From positions 1 through 64,000 of the forward strand of contig NC_013790.1 of NCBI RefSeq assembly GCF_000024185.1: a DNA stretch of 64,000 bases, read 5' to 3'. Below are positions 49,051 to 57,286 of this stretch, piece after piece; the stretch's first letter is position 1; each line of letters begins with the position of its first letter. Both the position numbers and the translations under genes were made by a program. Source of the stretch: Methanobrevibacter ruminantium M1 (GTDB lineage: Archaea > Methanobacteriota > Methanobacteria > Methanobacteriales > Methanobacteriaceae). The notes under the pieces were generated by a model that worked only from the letters and a program-made list of their open reading frames with translations, searched no databases and was not told the DNA's origin.

Positions 49051-49281
49051 TTCCCTAATCAAGTCACCATCAATATAGTATTTAGGCTTTCCATACATTC
49101 CTTCTTTTATATAGTTTCCTTCTATTCTATAGACGGGTTTTCCAAACGGATTATTTTCTCTTACTATATCTCCGTCTATATAATAAATAGGCTTTCCAAA
49201 GAGACCTTCCACTATATAGTTTCCTTTTCTTGAGCTTACTGGCTCTCCATACATTCCTGCAGTGGTAATTAGGTCATCCAT
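49006..49281 (-). CDS. GKP/YxIDGD repeat protein, C-terminal piece of a frameshifted gene
   Basis: 91 residues made of about four to five 17-18-residue units such as YGKPKYYIDGDLIREN. ATG 49281 has no good ribosome binding site, and the same frame stays open upstream to about 49388 with an acidic linker (YENNEDNEDNEDNNELNKEA). If the T-run at 49390-49397 were one base shorter, the frame would join the zinc-ribbon gene at 49382-49654. So this is probably the C-terminal half of one protein of about 215 residues: zinc ribbon, linker, repeats. No function is known for the repeats. Confidence 0.6.
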   Translation of the reverse strand: MDDLITTAGMYGEPVSSRKGNYIVEGLFGKPIYYIDGDIVRENNPFGKPVYRIEGNYIKEGMYGKPKYYIDGDLIRENNQFGKVVGRKRKF

Positions 49282-49381
49282 TATGTCTATAATTTCTCTC
49301 GCTTCTTTATTTAATTCATTATTATCCTCATTATCCTCATTATCCTCATTATTTTCGTATTCTGACTTAGGATAATTTATT

Positions 49382-49654
49382 TCAGACTCTTTTTTTTAGC
49401 GGATTGTATTCTTTATAGGCAATGCTTTCTTTTATTATCTCATCTTCTGTTGCTATTTTGTCTTTTATTGGTGAGTCGATTCTATTTAGATAATCATTAT
49501 AGGATTCGCCCTTTTTTGGATTGTATTTCTTATGGGACTCTTTTAAATCCTTATTGTGCTCTTCTTTACGCTTTTCCAGATTGGAACCGCATTCTATGCA
49601 GAACTTTTGGTTCTCTTCTATCAATTTAGCTCCGCATTTAAAACAGTATTTCAT
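49382..49654 (-). CDS. zinc-ribbon protein, N-terminal piece of a frameshifted gene
   Basis: 90 residues. MKYCFKCGAKLIEENQKFC with CIECGSNL is a double-CxxC zinc ribbon (residues 4-25), followed by a charged helical linker. It ends ...NPLKKRV just after an A8 run (minus strand). With seven A the frame would read NPLKKESEINYPKSEYE and continue into the GKP-repeat frame. AGAGGAATAAA precedes the ATG. See the 49006 entry. Confidence 0.65.
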   Translation of the reverse strand: MKYCFKCGAKLIEENQKFCIECGSNLEKRKEEHNKDLKESHKKYNPKKGESYNDYLNRIDSPIKDKIATEDEIIKESIAYKEYNPLKKRV

Positions 49655-49722
49655 TTTATTCCTCTTTTATTGGGTTGGGTTCTGTATTTAAAACAGTAAT
49701 TCATTTTATTCCTCTTTTATTG
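49635..49722. repeat. 50-bp duplication of a gene start, creating an upstream mini-frame
   Basis: About 38 bases covering the ribosome binding site and first codons of the zinc-ribbon gene (49635-49672) are repeated at 49685-49722. The outer copy keeps AGAGGAATAAAATG, so a 17-codon frame (49704 to 49651, minus strand, MNYCFKYRTQPNKRGIK) precedes the gene and its TGA overlaps the gene's ATG. Confidence 0.75.
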
Positions 49723-49753
49723 ATTCACTTCCACAAGCAAAAAGATTTTATTC

Positions 49754-50052
49754 CTATTTAGTCATCTTCTTAATATCATCGGGTTTATTGCCTTCCATAT
49801 TGCAATTATTCAATTGGATATTTGAAACGTATGTAAATATAGCTCCTCTTTCCCCTTCTCCAATGTTTTCATTGATTGTGGAGTTGTCGATGGTCAGATT
49901 GCTTTCATAATTGTCTATCGCCCCTCCATTAATTGCGCTATTATTGCTTAGTGTGGATTCTTATCTAAAGTGATGTCTGAATCTAAAATGATTTCCTTTT
50001 CTCCTATGCGTATCAGCTCATCTAGATATTTGAAGCCTTTAGCTTCATCGAT
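49754..50052 (-). pseudogene. remnant of a cytosolic beta-helix module
   Basis: Directly after the TAA of the BspA-like gene, in the same frame, the DNA reads IDEAKGFKYLDELIRIGEKE then IILDSDITLDK, the N-terminal cap of the beta-helix family, and then meets a stop. From about 49960 another frame reads ESTLSNNSAINGGAIDNYE and ...NNCNMEGNKPDDIKKMTK, one or two coils and the family C-terminus. The middle is deleted. It looks like the degraded beta-helix half of a former BspA/beta-helix fusion. Confidence 0.65.
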
Positions 50053-51867
50053 TTAATTTTCATCTGCTTCATTCTCATTAATCAGGGAGCATAGCTCATT
50101 AAGCAATGGACTTAAGTCCCTATGTGTCCATCCCTTCCAAGATGAAAGGTTGTCCCTTATGTTTCTATATATTACAATTGCAAGGTCATACTTGTTCATT
50201 GTGTCAAATGCATGCTTTTCTCCTCCATGGAAATTAAAATAGCACTGTTCATTGTCTGCTTCAACATCAAAGGTCCATCCCTCTCCATTGAAGTCAACAT
50301 GGAAGTTTTCATCATTCTTTATTGCATTTACTATTGAGCTAAGGCAATCATAGGGCACATCTGTGATATATGATGCCCTGCTGTAGATGTCTCCCAGCTT
50401 GACCAGGCACCATCCTGTTCCATAGATGTCTAGAAACTTGATATTTAGGTCAATATGGTGCAATGGCTTATTTTTGTCTTTTATTTCTTTTTTAAGGGGA
50501 TTTTCCTTCACATTCGGACATTCATTGAAGATTCCTCCGGCGATTACATCATTTGAGAGATTCCATGACTTTAAGGCAGAAACGTCACTTAAGGACTTGC
50601 ATCTGTCAAACATCCTCTCTACAGTTGTGACATTTTCCAGATTCCAGTTTTCAAGCCCATTCAGGCTTTCTATAGAGGAGCATCCGTCAAACATGCTTCT
50701 CATTATTATGACTTTGGAAGGCTTCCAGTTAGATAGCGGAGTGAGGTCCTTTAGGGATTTGCAGTTTACAAACATATAGACCATGTCTTCAACATTTGAG
50801 ACGTTCCAATCCTTTAATGGGCTGATGTCAGTTAGGGATTCGCAGTTCCAAAACATGCGCCCCATTTTTCTAACATTGCTTGTGTTCCAATTGCTTAAGG
50901 CTGAAATGTCAGTTAAGGATTTGCATCCCCAAAGGAGACTTCCCATATCTTTTAGATTAGAGCTGTCCCATGATCTGATGCCATTTATATCATTCAATGA
51001 TTCGCATTCTGTAAAGAGACTGGTCATGTTTGTAACATTGCTTGTGTTCCAATTGCTTATTGGTCTAAGGTCCTTTAATGATTTGCAGCCTGCAAACATG
51101 CTCCACATCTTTGTAAGATTGGATGTGTTCCATTCCTTTAGTGAATCTATGTCATTTAGGCGGTAACAGTCATTGAATAGGGCGGTCATGTCATTGACGT
51201 TAGAGACATCCAGATACCTTAGACCGTCGCAGCTTGTCAAGCTGGAGCATCCTCCAAACATATTCTCCAAGCTTAATAGATTGGAAGTGTCCCATGTTTC
51301 AAGTCCGATTACGTCAATCAGGGACTTGCAGTCTGCAAACATTGATTCGATAAATTGGACTTTGCTTGTAATCCCTTGGGCTATGATAAGGCGCATTCCT
51401 TCCAGGTCTCTATATTTGTTTGATATATAGCTCTCTCCAGACAGGTCTTCACTGATATAGAGAATGTCCTTTTTGTCTTCTATCTCTTTCCAATCGGTGA
51501 TGTTTGTTCCATCTTTTAGGATGATTAGGACTTGGTATGGACTTATATTAAATATGCTGTCAGTTGTGGTGTTTAGTTCTTTAAATCTTTTTAGATGGTC
51601 TATGGTTTCTTTAGGTCTGTTTTGCATTCGTTCTTCATCAGTTTTCTGTGGAGTTTTTTTCTCTTTAGGTTCTTTATTTTCATTTGGGATTTTGTTATCG
51701 ATTGGTTTTAAGTTGTTGTCTTCTTTTTTGTCTTTTATTTTGTTATCGATTGGTTTTAAGTTGTTGTCTTCTTTTTTGTCTTTTATTTTGTTTTCAGTTG
51801 ATTTTAAATTATTATTTTCTTCATCATCAGATTTTAATATTTTATTTAATTCCTCTCTAAAATCCAT
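50053..51867 (-). CDS. BspA/DUF285-type repeat protein without signal peptide
   Basis: 604 residues. The N-terminus has charged tandem repeats (NNLKPIDNKIKDKKED). Residues about 95-430 carry some 13 DUF285 (BspA-like leucine-rich) units such as NWNTSNVTNMTSLFTECESL. The C-terminal 150 residues (FLDIYGTGWCLVKLGDIYSR... to WKGWTHRDLSPLLNEL) resemble an immunity-protein or DUF600-like domain, tentatively. No signal peptide, unlike secreted BspA proteins. AGGTGTTAAT precedes the ATG. Its TAA stop is followed in frame by a beta-helix cap (previous entry), so the gene was probably longer. Confidence 0.75.
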   Translation of the reverse strand: MDFREELNKILKSDDEENNNLKSTENKIKDKKEDNNLKPIDNKIKDKKEDNNLKPIDNKIPNENKEPKEKKTPQKTDEERMQNRPKETIDHLKRFKELNTTTDSIFNISPYQVLIILKDGTNITDWKEIEDKKDILYISEDLSGESYISNKYRDLEGMRLIIAQGITSKVQFIESMFADCKSLIDVIGLETWDTSNLLSLENMFGGCSSLTSCDGLRYLDVSNVNDMTALFNDCYRLNDIDSLKEWNTSNLTKMWSMFAGCKSLKDLRPISNWNTSNVTNMTSLFTECESLNDINGIRSWDSSNLKDMGSLLWGCKSLTDISALSNWNTSNVRKMGRMFWNCESLTDISPLKDWNVSNVEDMVYMFVNCKSLKDLTPLSNWKPSKVIIMRSMFDGCSSIESLNGLENWNLENVTTVERMFDRCKSLSDVSALKSWNLSNDVIAGGIFNECPNVKENPLKKEIKDKNKPLHHIDLNIKFLDIYGTGWCLVKLGDIYSRASYITDVPYDCLSSIVNAIKNDENFHVDFNGEGWTFDVEADNEQCYFNFHGGEKHAFDTMNKYDLAIVIYRNIRDNLSSWKGWTHRDLSPLLNELCSLINENEADEN

Positions 51868-51955
51868 ATTAACACCTATTTAATCTAATATTTCTTTTCT
51901 TAATTTCAACTAATCTTCAATTAAAATTTCATAATTTAAATTATTATAATCCTTT

Positions 51956-53299
51956 TTAATCACTTTTATCAGTAATTTTATCACTGGCAGCTAAACGAAC
52001 ATCAATATTGGAATCATTCATTGCAATATCTTTTAAAATATCTGTGTTTTCTATGTTTCTAATTGCAAGTCTTCTGATTTTCCATTCTGGGTCATTTTTA
52101 GCTATTTTTCTTAGAACTGACTCATCATTTATCATTCTTACTGCAAGTTTTCTAAGCTCAAATATTGGGTCGTTTTGAGCTATGTCTTCTAAAATACTTT
52201 TATCTTTTATTTTGCTTAATGCCTGCCTTCTGACATGCCAGTTTGAATCGTTTAAAGCAATATAAATCAATGCAGATTCATCTTCAATGTTCTTTATTGA
52301 TTCCAGTCTGACTCTCCAGGCAGGTTCATTAAAGGCAATTTCTTCTAAAAATGTTTCATTAGTTATTTTGCCCACTGCATTCCTTCTTATTCTCCAACAT
52401 GTGTCTTTTTTGACTATTTTTGTCATAACTTCTTCATCATCTATTCTTCTGCAGGCGCATAACCTGACTTTCCAATCGAATGCATTGAGGGCGATATCTA
52501 CTAAGATAGCTTTATCATTTATTTTTTTCACTGCTTCGTAACGTGTGCTTGGATTAGGGTCATTGCATGCCATATATGCCAATACCTTTTCATCGGTGAT
52601 TTTATTAAGGGCATTTGAACGAATCTGCCAATAAAAATCATTCTTTCCCATCTCTGCTAGGGTTTTTTCATCTGTGATCTTTTTGGATGCTTCCAGTCTG
52701 ACATAGAAATCTGGGTCATTTAGGACGATTTGGGATAGGATCTTCTCATCATCAATATGTCTGGTGGCTTCCAATCGTTTAAACTCGCTACGGTCTTTTA
52801 GGGCAATCTCTGCTAGGGCTTCACCATCATTTATTTTTTTTGCAGCTTCCATTTGAACAGAACTGTCCGGGTCGTTTAAGGCCAGTTCTTTTAAAACGAA
52901 AGGGTCATCAATTCCTTTAACAGCTGCACGGCGAACTTGATATTCCTTGTCATTTTGAGCAAGGTCGATTAGGACATTTTGGTCTTTGATTCTTTCTGCT
53001 GCCTTGCTTCTAGGGCTGGCCTTAAGCTTGCTATATGCTATATCGATTAAGACGTCTTGATTGTCGATTTTCTTTACAGCCTCACTGGAGCTTTCCCAAT
53101 GGGGATCGTTGTAGGCAATGTCGATTAGGACGCTTTGGTCATTGATCTTTTTTACGGCATATTTTCGAACGATTCCCTCTTCTTCCTTTCGGGCAATCTC
53201 CTCTAAAAGGGCTTGGTCATCTGTTTTTCTTATTATATCAATTCTTTTCATCCAATTGATATCTTTGTATTTTGGTATTAATCTATCGAGTAATTCCAT
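51956..53299 (-). CDS. HEAT/leucine-rich-variant-like alpha-repeat protein
   Basis: 447 residues composed almost entirely of about 17 units of 26 residues, consensus D-x-x-V-R-x-x-A-x-x-K-I-x-D-x-x-x-L-x-x-I-A-x-N-D (for example VRLEASKKITDEKTLAEM). This is a two-helix repeat like PBS-lyase HEAT or LRV repeats, giving a superhelical protein-binding scaffold. No signal peptide. Ribosome binding site AAGGGTGATTTT. A perfect four-copy 40-bp repeat lies upstream. Likely a protein-protein interaction platform; partners unknown. Confidence 0.75.
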   Translation of the reverse strand: MELLDRLIPKYKDINWMKRIDIIRKTDDQALLEEIARKEEEGIVRKYAVKKINDQSVLIDIAYNDPHWESSSEAVKKIDNQDVLIDIAYSKLKASPRSKAAERIKDQNVLIDLAQNDKEYQVRRAAVKGIDDPFVLKELALNDPDSSVQMEAAKKINDGEALAEIALKDRSEFKRLEATRHIDDEKILSQIVLNDPDFYVRLEASKKITDEKTLAEMGKNDFYWQIRSNALNKITDEKVLAYMACNDPNPSTRYEAVKKINDKAILVDIALNAFDWKVRLCACRRIDDEEVMTKIVKKDTCWRIRRNAVGKITNETFLEEIAFNEPAWRVRLESIKNIEDESALIYIALNDSNWHVRRQALSKIKDKSILEDIAQNDPIFELRKLAVRMINDESVLRKIAKNDPEWKIRRLAIRNIENTDILKDIAMNDSNIDVRLAASDKITDKSD

Positions 53300-53350
53300 A
53301 AAATCACCCTTTTAGTAAGTCTTTTAATAAGAATTTTTCTTATAATTTTA

Positions 53351-53510
53351 AGTTCTTTTATATCTACTAATTTTTAAAGATTTATTTTTAAGTTCTTTTA
53401 TATCTACTAATTTTTAAAGATTTATTTTTAAGTTCTTTTATATCTACTAATTTTTAAAGATTTATTTTTAAGTTCTTTTATATCTACTAATTTTTAAAGA
53501 TTTATTTTAT
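53351..53510. repeat. perfect 40-bp tandem repeat, four copies
   Basis: AGTTCTTTTATATCTACTAA begins copies at 53351, 53391, 53431 and 53471; the first three are identical over 40 bp and the fourth to within its last bases. It lies upstream of the HEAT-like gene and downstream of the beta-helix gene (both minus strand). Recent slippage or unequal exchange is indicated. Confidence 0.9.
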
Positions 53511-53568
53511 TATTAATTTTTATTATTTAAACAGATACCATATAAGTTCTAACAATGATTTGCTTTAG

Positions 53569-55485
53569 CTAATTTAAATCATTAGGATAATTGTCCGAGA
53601 AAGTGCAATCAATCAGATTTGGAGTTTTATAGGAAGATATTGCTCCTCCAAAATTGCTGTCCTTTAAATAATTGCCAATGAACTCTGTCTGAATTATTGT
53701 AACCTCTTCATCGCCAATGGTTCGAATTGCACCGCCCCATGCGCCATCAGTATCATCCAATCCCATATTTTTCTTAAATGATGATTGCTTTATCACCATT
53801 CTTTTTTTATTAAAAATTGCCCCTCCAAAGGATTCATCTTCTAATTGGAGGATTGGAATAAACCTGGCCTTAAATAATGATTCTTTGACAATGTTTTTTA
53901 AAAATTTAGTTGAGACAATCTCTAAATCTTCTTTATTATATATTGCCCCTCCAATATGGCCTTCATTGCCCTTAAAGCAAGTATCTATTATGGATAATTT
54001 CTGATGATTGTATATTGCTCCCCCTTCATTTGATTTGTTGGATTCAAATAATCCATTGCTTATTGTAAGATGTCCTTTATTATTTATGGCTCCTCCCTTG
54101 CTTTCGGAAATATTATCGATAAATTTGCAGTTTTCTATTTTCAAATCAAGGCCTTTATAAACCTTTATTGCTCCCCCTTCATTGTTTGACATGAAATAAT
54201 TGTCAAAAGCGTGTCCATTTTTAAATATTATGTTCTTAAGAGTGATATTGTTTCCTGTAACTAAAAATATCCTTGACCTGCCTGATGCATCGATTGTCTT
54301 GCCCTTTCCATCAATCACCATATTGTCCCTGTCAAGTTCGATTCCCCCTTCATAAAAATCGAATTCATCGCTAAGCAAGCTAATGTCCTCATCAAAAGAA
54401 ATTGTATCGGATATATTAGAATGAATCAGCTCATCCAAATAGCTAAAATTAAACTCATTTTCCATTCCAAGATAAAAAACCTTGCCTACGGAAAAAATAA
54501 AGTTTTTATATTTTTTCTCGGCAGTTAGGATTCCCTCATTAAAAATGCTGACAGTCTTATCCTTTAGGATTATTTCTTTTAAGACCATATTGGACCTATT
54601 GCATATATTATGGCAATTTTCTTTTTTAGAGTGATTGTTTTCAAAAATAGTTCCTGTAATGTTGCAATCCTTTCCATGATTATAGACAGTGGTATAATCG
54701 CTGATATTATTGGCGATTTTTCCTTTTTCAATGCTTAAGATTCCAATTTCCCCATCATTTTCAATAACTGCGCTGTCTGATTGATTTGACTCGAAATTAG
54801 AGCTGTGGATTGTCATGAGATTGAAATTATGAACTATCTTTTTTAAGTCTTTAAAATCACAGGATGTGATTGTCAGATAACTGTCATTGTATATGACTGA
54901 TCCTCTTTTTGCAGTTTCGTTTTTGAATTTGGAATCATCTATTGATATTTCACCTATCTCATTATGAATCTCACCGCTTATATGGGAGCTATTGTTTTCA
55001 AATCTGCAGTCTTCTATTTTTATTTTACATAAATATTTTAATTTTGGAATATCAATGCCTAAATTGTATATTGCACTTCCAAAAGGTGATGAGTTATTAA
55101 TGAAGGAAGTGTTTTTCAGCAAAAGATTATCTGAATTACCGACTGCTCCGCCGACATCATGTTCGCCGTTCATTCCTCTTTTTTCACCTATGGCAATGTT
55201 TTTTATTATAAAGCTGTCTTCTATCTTCGCATCTCCTCCATTGATGAAGGCAGCCCCTGTAACTGCAATGTTATTTTCCATTGAAACATCCTTTAAGGAA
55301 ACATATCCTCCATTGCTTATTGCTCCGGCAGTAAATGCAAGATTATTCTTAAAAGTCGTCTTTTCAATAAAAAGATTTCCATCATTGAGGATCGCCCCTC
55401 CATTCCTTGCACTGTTATTTTCTATAATGGAGTTTCTTATGGTCATTTCTGCCATTGTTTCGTAATTACTATCAGGAGCTGTCAT
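53569..55485 (-). CDS. cytosolic beta-helix protein, C-terminal piece of a frameshifted gene
   Basis: 638 residues, no signal peptide. Many beta-helix coils (NNSARNGGAILNDG, ...GGAINNKGHLTISN) and, near residue 350, a second cap FSYLDELIHSNISDTISFDE with GKGKTIDASGRSRIF, so two helices in tandem. The frame begins inside a coil, and ATG 55485 has no ribosome binding site. One T less in the T-run 55516-55522 would join it to the upstream frame (NKKYPDGDQEIAEMTAPDS), giving a protein of about 1100 residues. So this is probably the back part of one gene. Confidence 0.7.
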   Translation of the reverse strand: MTAPDSNYETMAEMTIRNSIIENNSARNGGAILNDGNLFIEKTTFKNNLAFTAGAISNGGYVSLKDVSMENNIAVTGAAFINGGDAKIEDSFIIKNIAIGEKRGMNGEHDVGGAVGNSDNLLLKNTSFINNSSPFGSAIYNLGIDIPKLKYLCKIKIEDCRFENNSSHISGEIHNEIGEISIDDSKFKNETAKRGSVIYNDSYLTITSCDFKDLKKIVHNFNLMTIHSSNFESNQSDSAVIENDGEIGILSIEKGKIANNISDYTTVYNHGKDCNITGTIFENNHSKKENCHNICNRSNMVLKEIILKDKTVSIFNEGILTAEKKYKNFIFSVGKVFYLGMENEFNFSYLDELIHSNISDTISFDEDISLLSDEFDFYEGGIELDRDNMVIDGKGKTIDASGRSRIFLVTGNNITLKNIIFKNGHAFDNYFMSNNEGGAIKVYKGLDLKIENCKFIDNISESKGGAINNKGHLTISNGLFESNKSNEGGAIYNHQKLSIIDTCFKGNEGHIGGAIYNKEDLEIVSTKFLKNIVKESLFKARFIPILQLEDESFGGAIFNKKRMVIKQSSFKKNMGLDDTDGAWGGAIRTIGDEEVTIIQTEFIGNYLKDSNFGGAISSYKTPNLIDCTFSDNYPNDLN

Positions 55486-55507
55486 TTCTGCTATTTCCTG
55501 GTCACCA

Positions 55508-56857
55508 TCAGGATATTTTTTTATTGACTATTGCATTGCCCTCATATTTAGAGCCCCTATTGTTTTGCACTGATATATTTTCCAGCGTAACTTTGCCCTT
55601 ATTGCAAATGACTCCATCAGACTCGACAAATCCGTTTTTTAAAACAATATTTTTGATGGTGATGTTTTTCCCTGTGATGTTAAAGATTCCGCATTTTCCT
55701 TTTGCGTCTATGGCATGGCCCCTGCCATCAATTAGAGTATCATCCACATCTAGAATGATTGGGCTGTCTCCTTCCATATGAATAATATCTGAATCTAAAG
55801 TGATGTTCTTTTTATTGCTATGTATTAAATCATCTAAATATTTGAAAGAATTTATTTTGGAGGATTTTTCATTTAGATATTCTTTATTGGATTGTGTATT
55901 CTTTTCTTCTTTATTGGCGGTTATGGTTGTGTTCTTGTTTTCTTCTTTATTGGAGGTTATGGTTGTGTTCTTGTTTTCTTCTTTATTGGAGGTTATGGTT
56001 GTGTTCTTGTTTTCTTCTTTATTGGATTGTATGTTCTTATTTTCTTCTATTTCGCAGTTAAAGGCCATATTGTCCTTTTCTAAACTATTTAGTCCAAAAA
56101 TTTCATCAATTGCATCATTGATCTTGCTAAAGCAAGTTTCAAAGGCATCCAAATCAGACCAAAACGGGTCTTGAATATCTAAATTAGAAAATCCTGCAAA
56201 TTCATTAATGGTTACAACTTTATAAACATGATAATAATATTTTAAGATATTTCTGATATAGGTTGTAGAACTTAAAATTAATGTAGAATCATCTAAATCA
56301 TAATCTTCAATATTTGCTGTGCAGTGGCTAGATAGGTCAATATCATGATTTTCGCATACTTTTATTGCATTTGGAACGGCTTTATTTCCACTGATTGCAG
56401 ATAAACCTGCAGAGTAAGCTTTAATGCCTTTGACTTTTTTATTAAAGATAGCTTCGGCTATGGGGCTAATGGAAATGTTTGCTCCGTCAACAAAAAGAAT
56501 TTTATCCACTTTTATATTATTTTTTAGCTTATCAAGCATTTCATTTGGACTGTTTATCTTTTTATCATTCTTGGATTTGGAAAATTCATTTTTCCTATCT
56601 TTAGGGTCTTCTTTGTTTGGTTTGGGCTTGTTTTCTTTGTTTGATTTATTCTCATCTCTATCTATAGAATCCCCTATTATCATTATCAAATCGTTTTGAT
56701 TTACAATATCTCCAGGATTTACAAGTATATTTTCAACTACACCACTTTTATCTGCAAAAATCTCACTTTCCATTTTCATAGCCTCTAAAATACAGACTAC
56801 ATCACCTTTTTTAACGGAATCTCCGATTTTTACATTGATTTTCAATACCATTCCCAT
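55508..56857 (-). CDS. biotinyl-carrier / inactive low-MW phosphatase / beta-helix fusion, N-terminal piece
   Basis: 449 residues. Residues 1-62 are a biotinyl/lipoyl-carrier domain (VLKINVKIGDSVKKGDVV, biotin site EAMKM with Lys28). A charged linker follows. Residues 117-260 match low-molecular-weight tyrosine/protein-arginine phosphatases (SPIAEAIFNK, AYSAGLSAISG, INEFAGF, DIQDPFWSDL), but the P-loop is VDGANISIS, lacking catalytic Cys and Arg. Then NKEENKNTTITS repeats and the cap FKYLDDLIHSNKKNITLDSD open a beta-helix. The true start may be ATG 56886 (after AGGTG), out of frame by one G in the 56881-56884 run, restoring the domain's first strand. The frame ends at the 55516 homopolymer. 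Confidence 0.7.
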   Translation of the reverse strand: MGMVLKINVKIGDSVKKGDVVCILEAMKMESEIFADKSGVVENILVNPGDIVNQNDLIMIIGDSIDRDENKSNKENKPKPNKEDPKDRKNEFSKSKNDKKINSPNEMLDKLKNNIKVDKILFVDGANISISPIAEAIFNKKVKGIKAYSAGLSAISGNKAVPNAIKVCENHDIDLSSHCTANIEDYDLDDSTLILSSTTYIRNILKYYYHVYKVVTINEFAGFSNLDIQDPFWSDLDAFETCFSKINDAIDEIFGLNSLEKDNMAFNCEIEENKNIQSNKEENKNTTITSNKEENKNTTITSNKEENKNTTITANKEEKNTQSNKEYLNEKSSKINSFKYLDDLIHSNKKNITLDSDIIHMEGDSPIILDVDDTLIDGRGHAIDAKGKCGIFNITGKNITIKNIVLKNGFVESDGVICNKGKVTLENISVQNNRGSKYEGNAIVNKKIS

Positions 56858-57047
56858 TATATCCGATTTAACTTTCTCGACCCCATGATAAACACCTAAG
56901 TAATATTAAATATGGTTATGATATTAATTAAATTTATTTAGATTATTTAAGGTTTATAAATAGCATATTCATAGTTTATATCATGTGTTGGCTTATGAAT
57001 TCATTATTTTTATAAATGAATATTGTTTCTAACTATATTGTATTTAT

Positions 57048-57141
57048 AAGTGTCTATATTTTTCAACTGCATAGTCTTTTTAAGTGTCTATATTTTTCAA
57101 CTGCATAGTCTTTATAAGTGTCTATATTTTTCAACTGCATA
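57048..57141. repeat. 34-bp tandem repeat, three copies
   Basis: AAGTGTCTATATTTTTCAAC begins copies at 57048, 57082 and 57116. The surrounding gap (56858-57286) has no gene. It lies upstream of the biotinyl-carrier fusion gene (minus strand) and downstream of the second ATPase gene. Confidence 0.85.
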
Positions 57142-57286
57142 TTATAAAAACGGCATTGATTTTCATTTGTAGTGCAAACTAATTTTTTTATTCATCTATT
57201 AATATATGCTTTTCTTTAGGAAATGAGATATCTTTTTAGCAGAATTGTATAGAAAAAATAAATTATATTTATGCGCACATAGCTAA

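Noticed and set aside
50426..51883. Plus-strand open frames opposite the BspA-like gene
   Set aside because: Antisense to a well-supported repeat protein with its own ribosome binding site.
53351..53510. CRISPR array
   Set aside because: The regular 40-bp units, like those at 57048 and 58591, have no spacers; the whole unit repeats, so these are plain tandem repeats. No cas genes are present.
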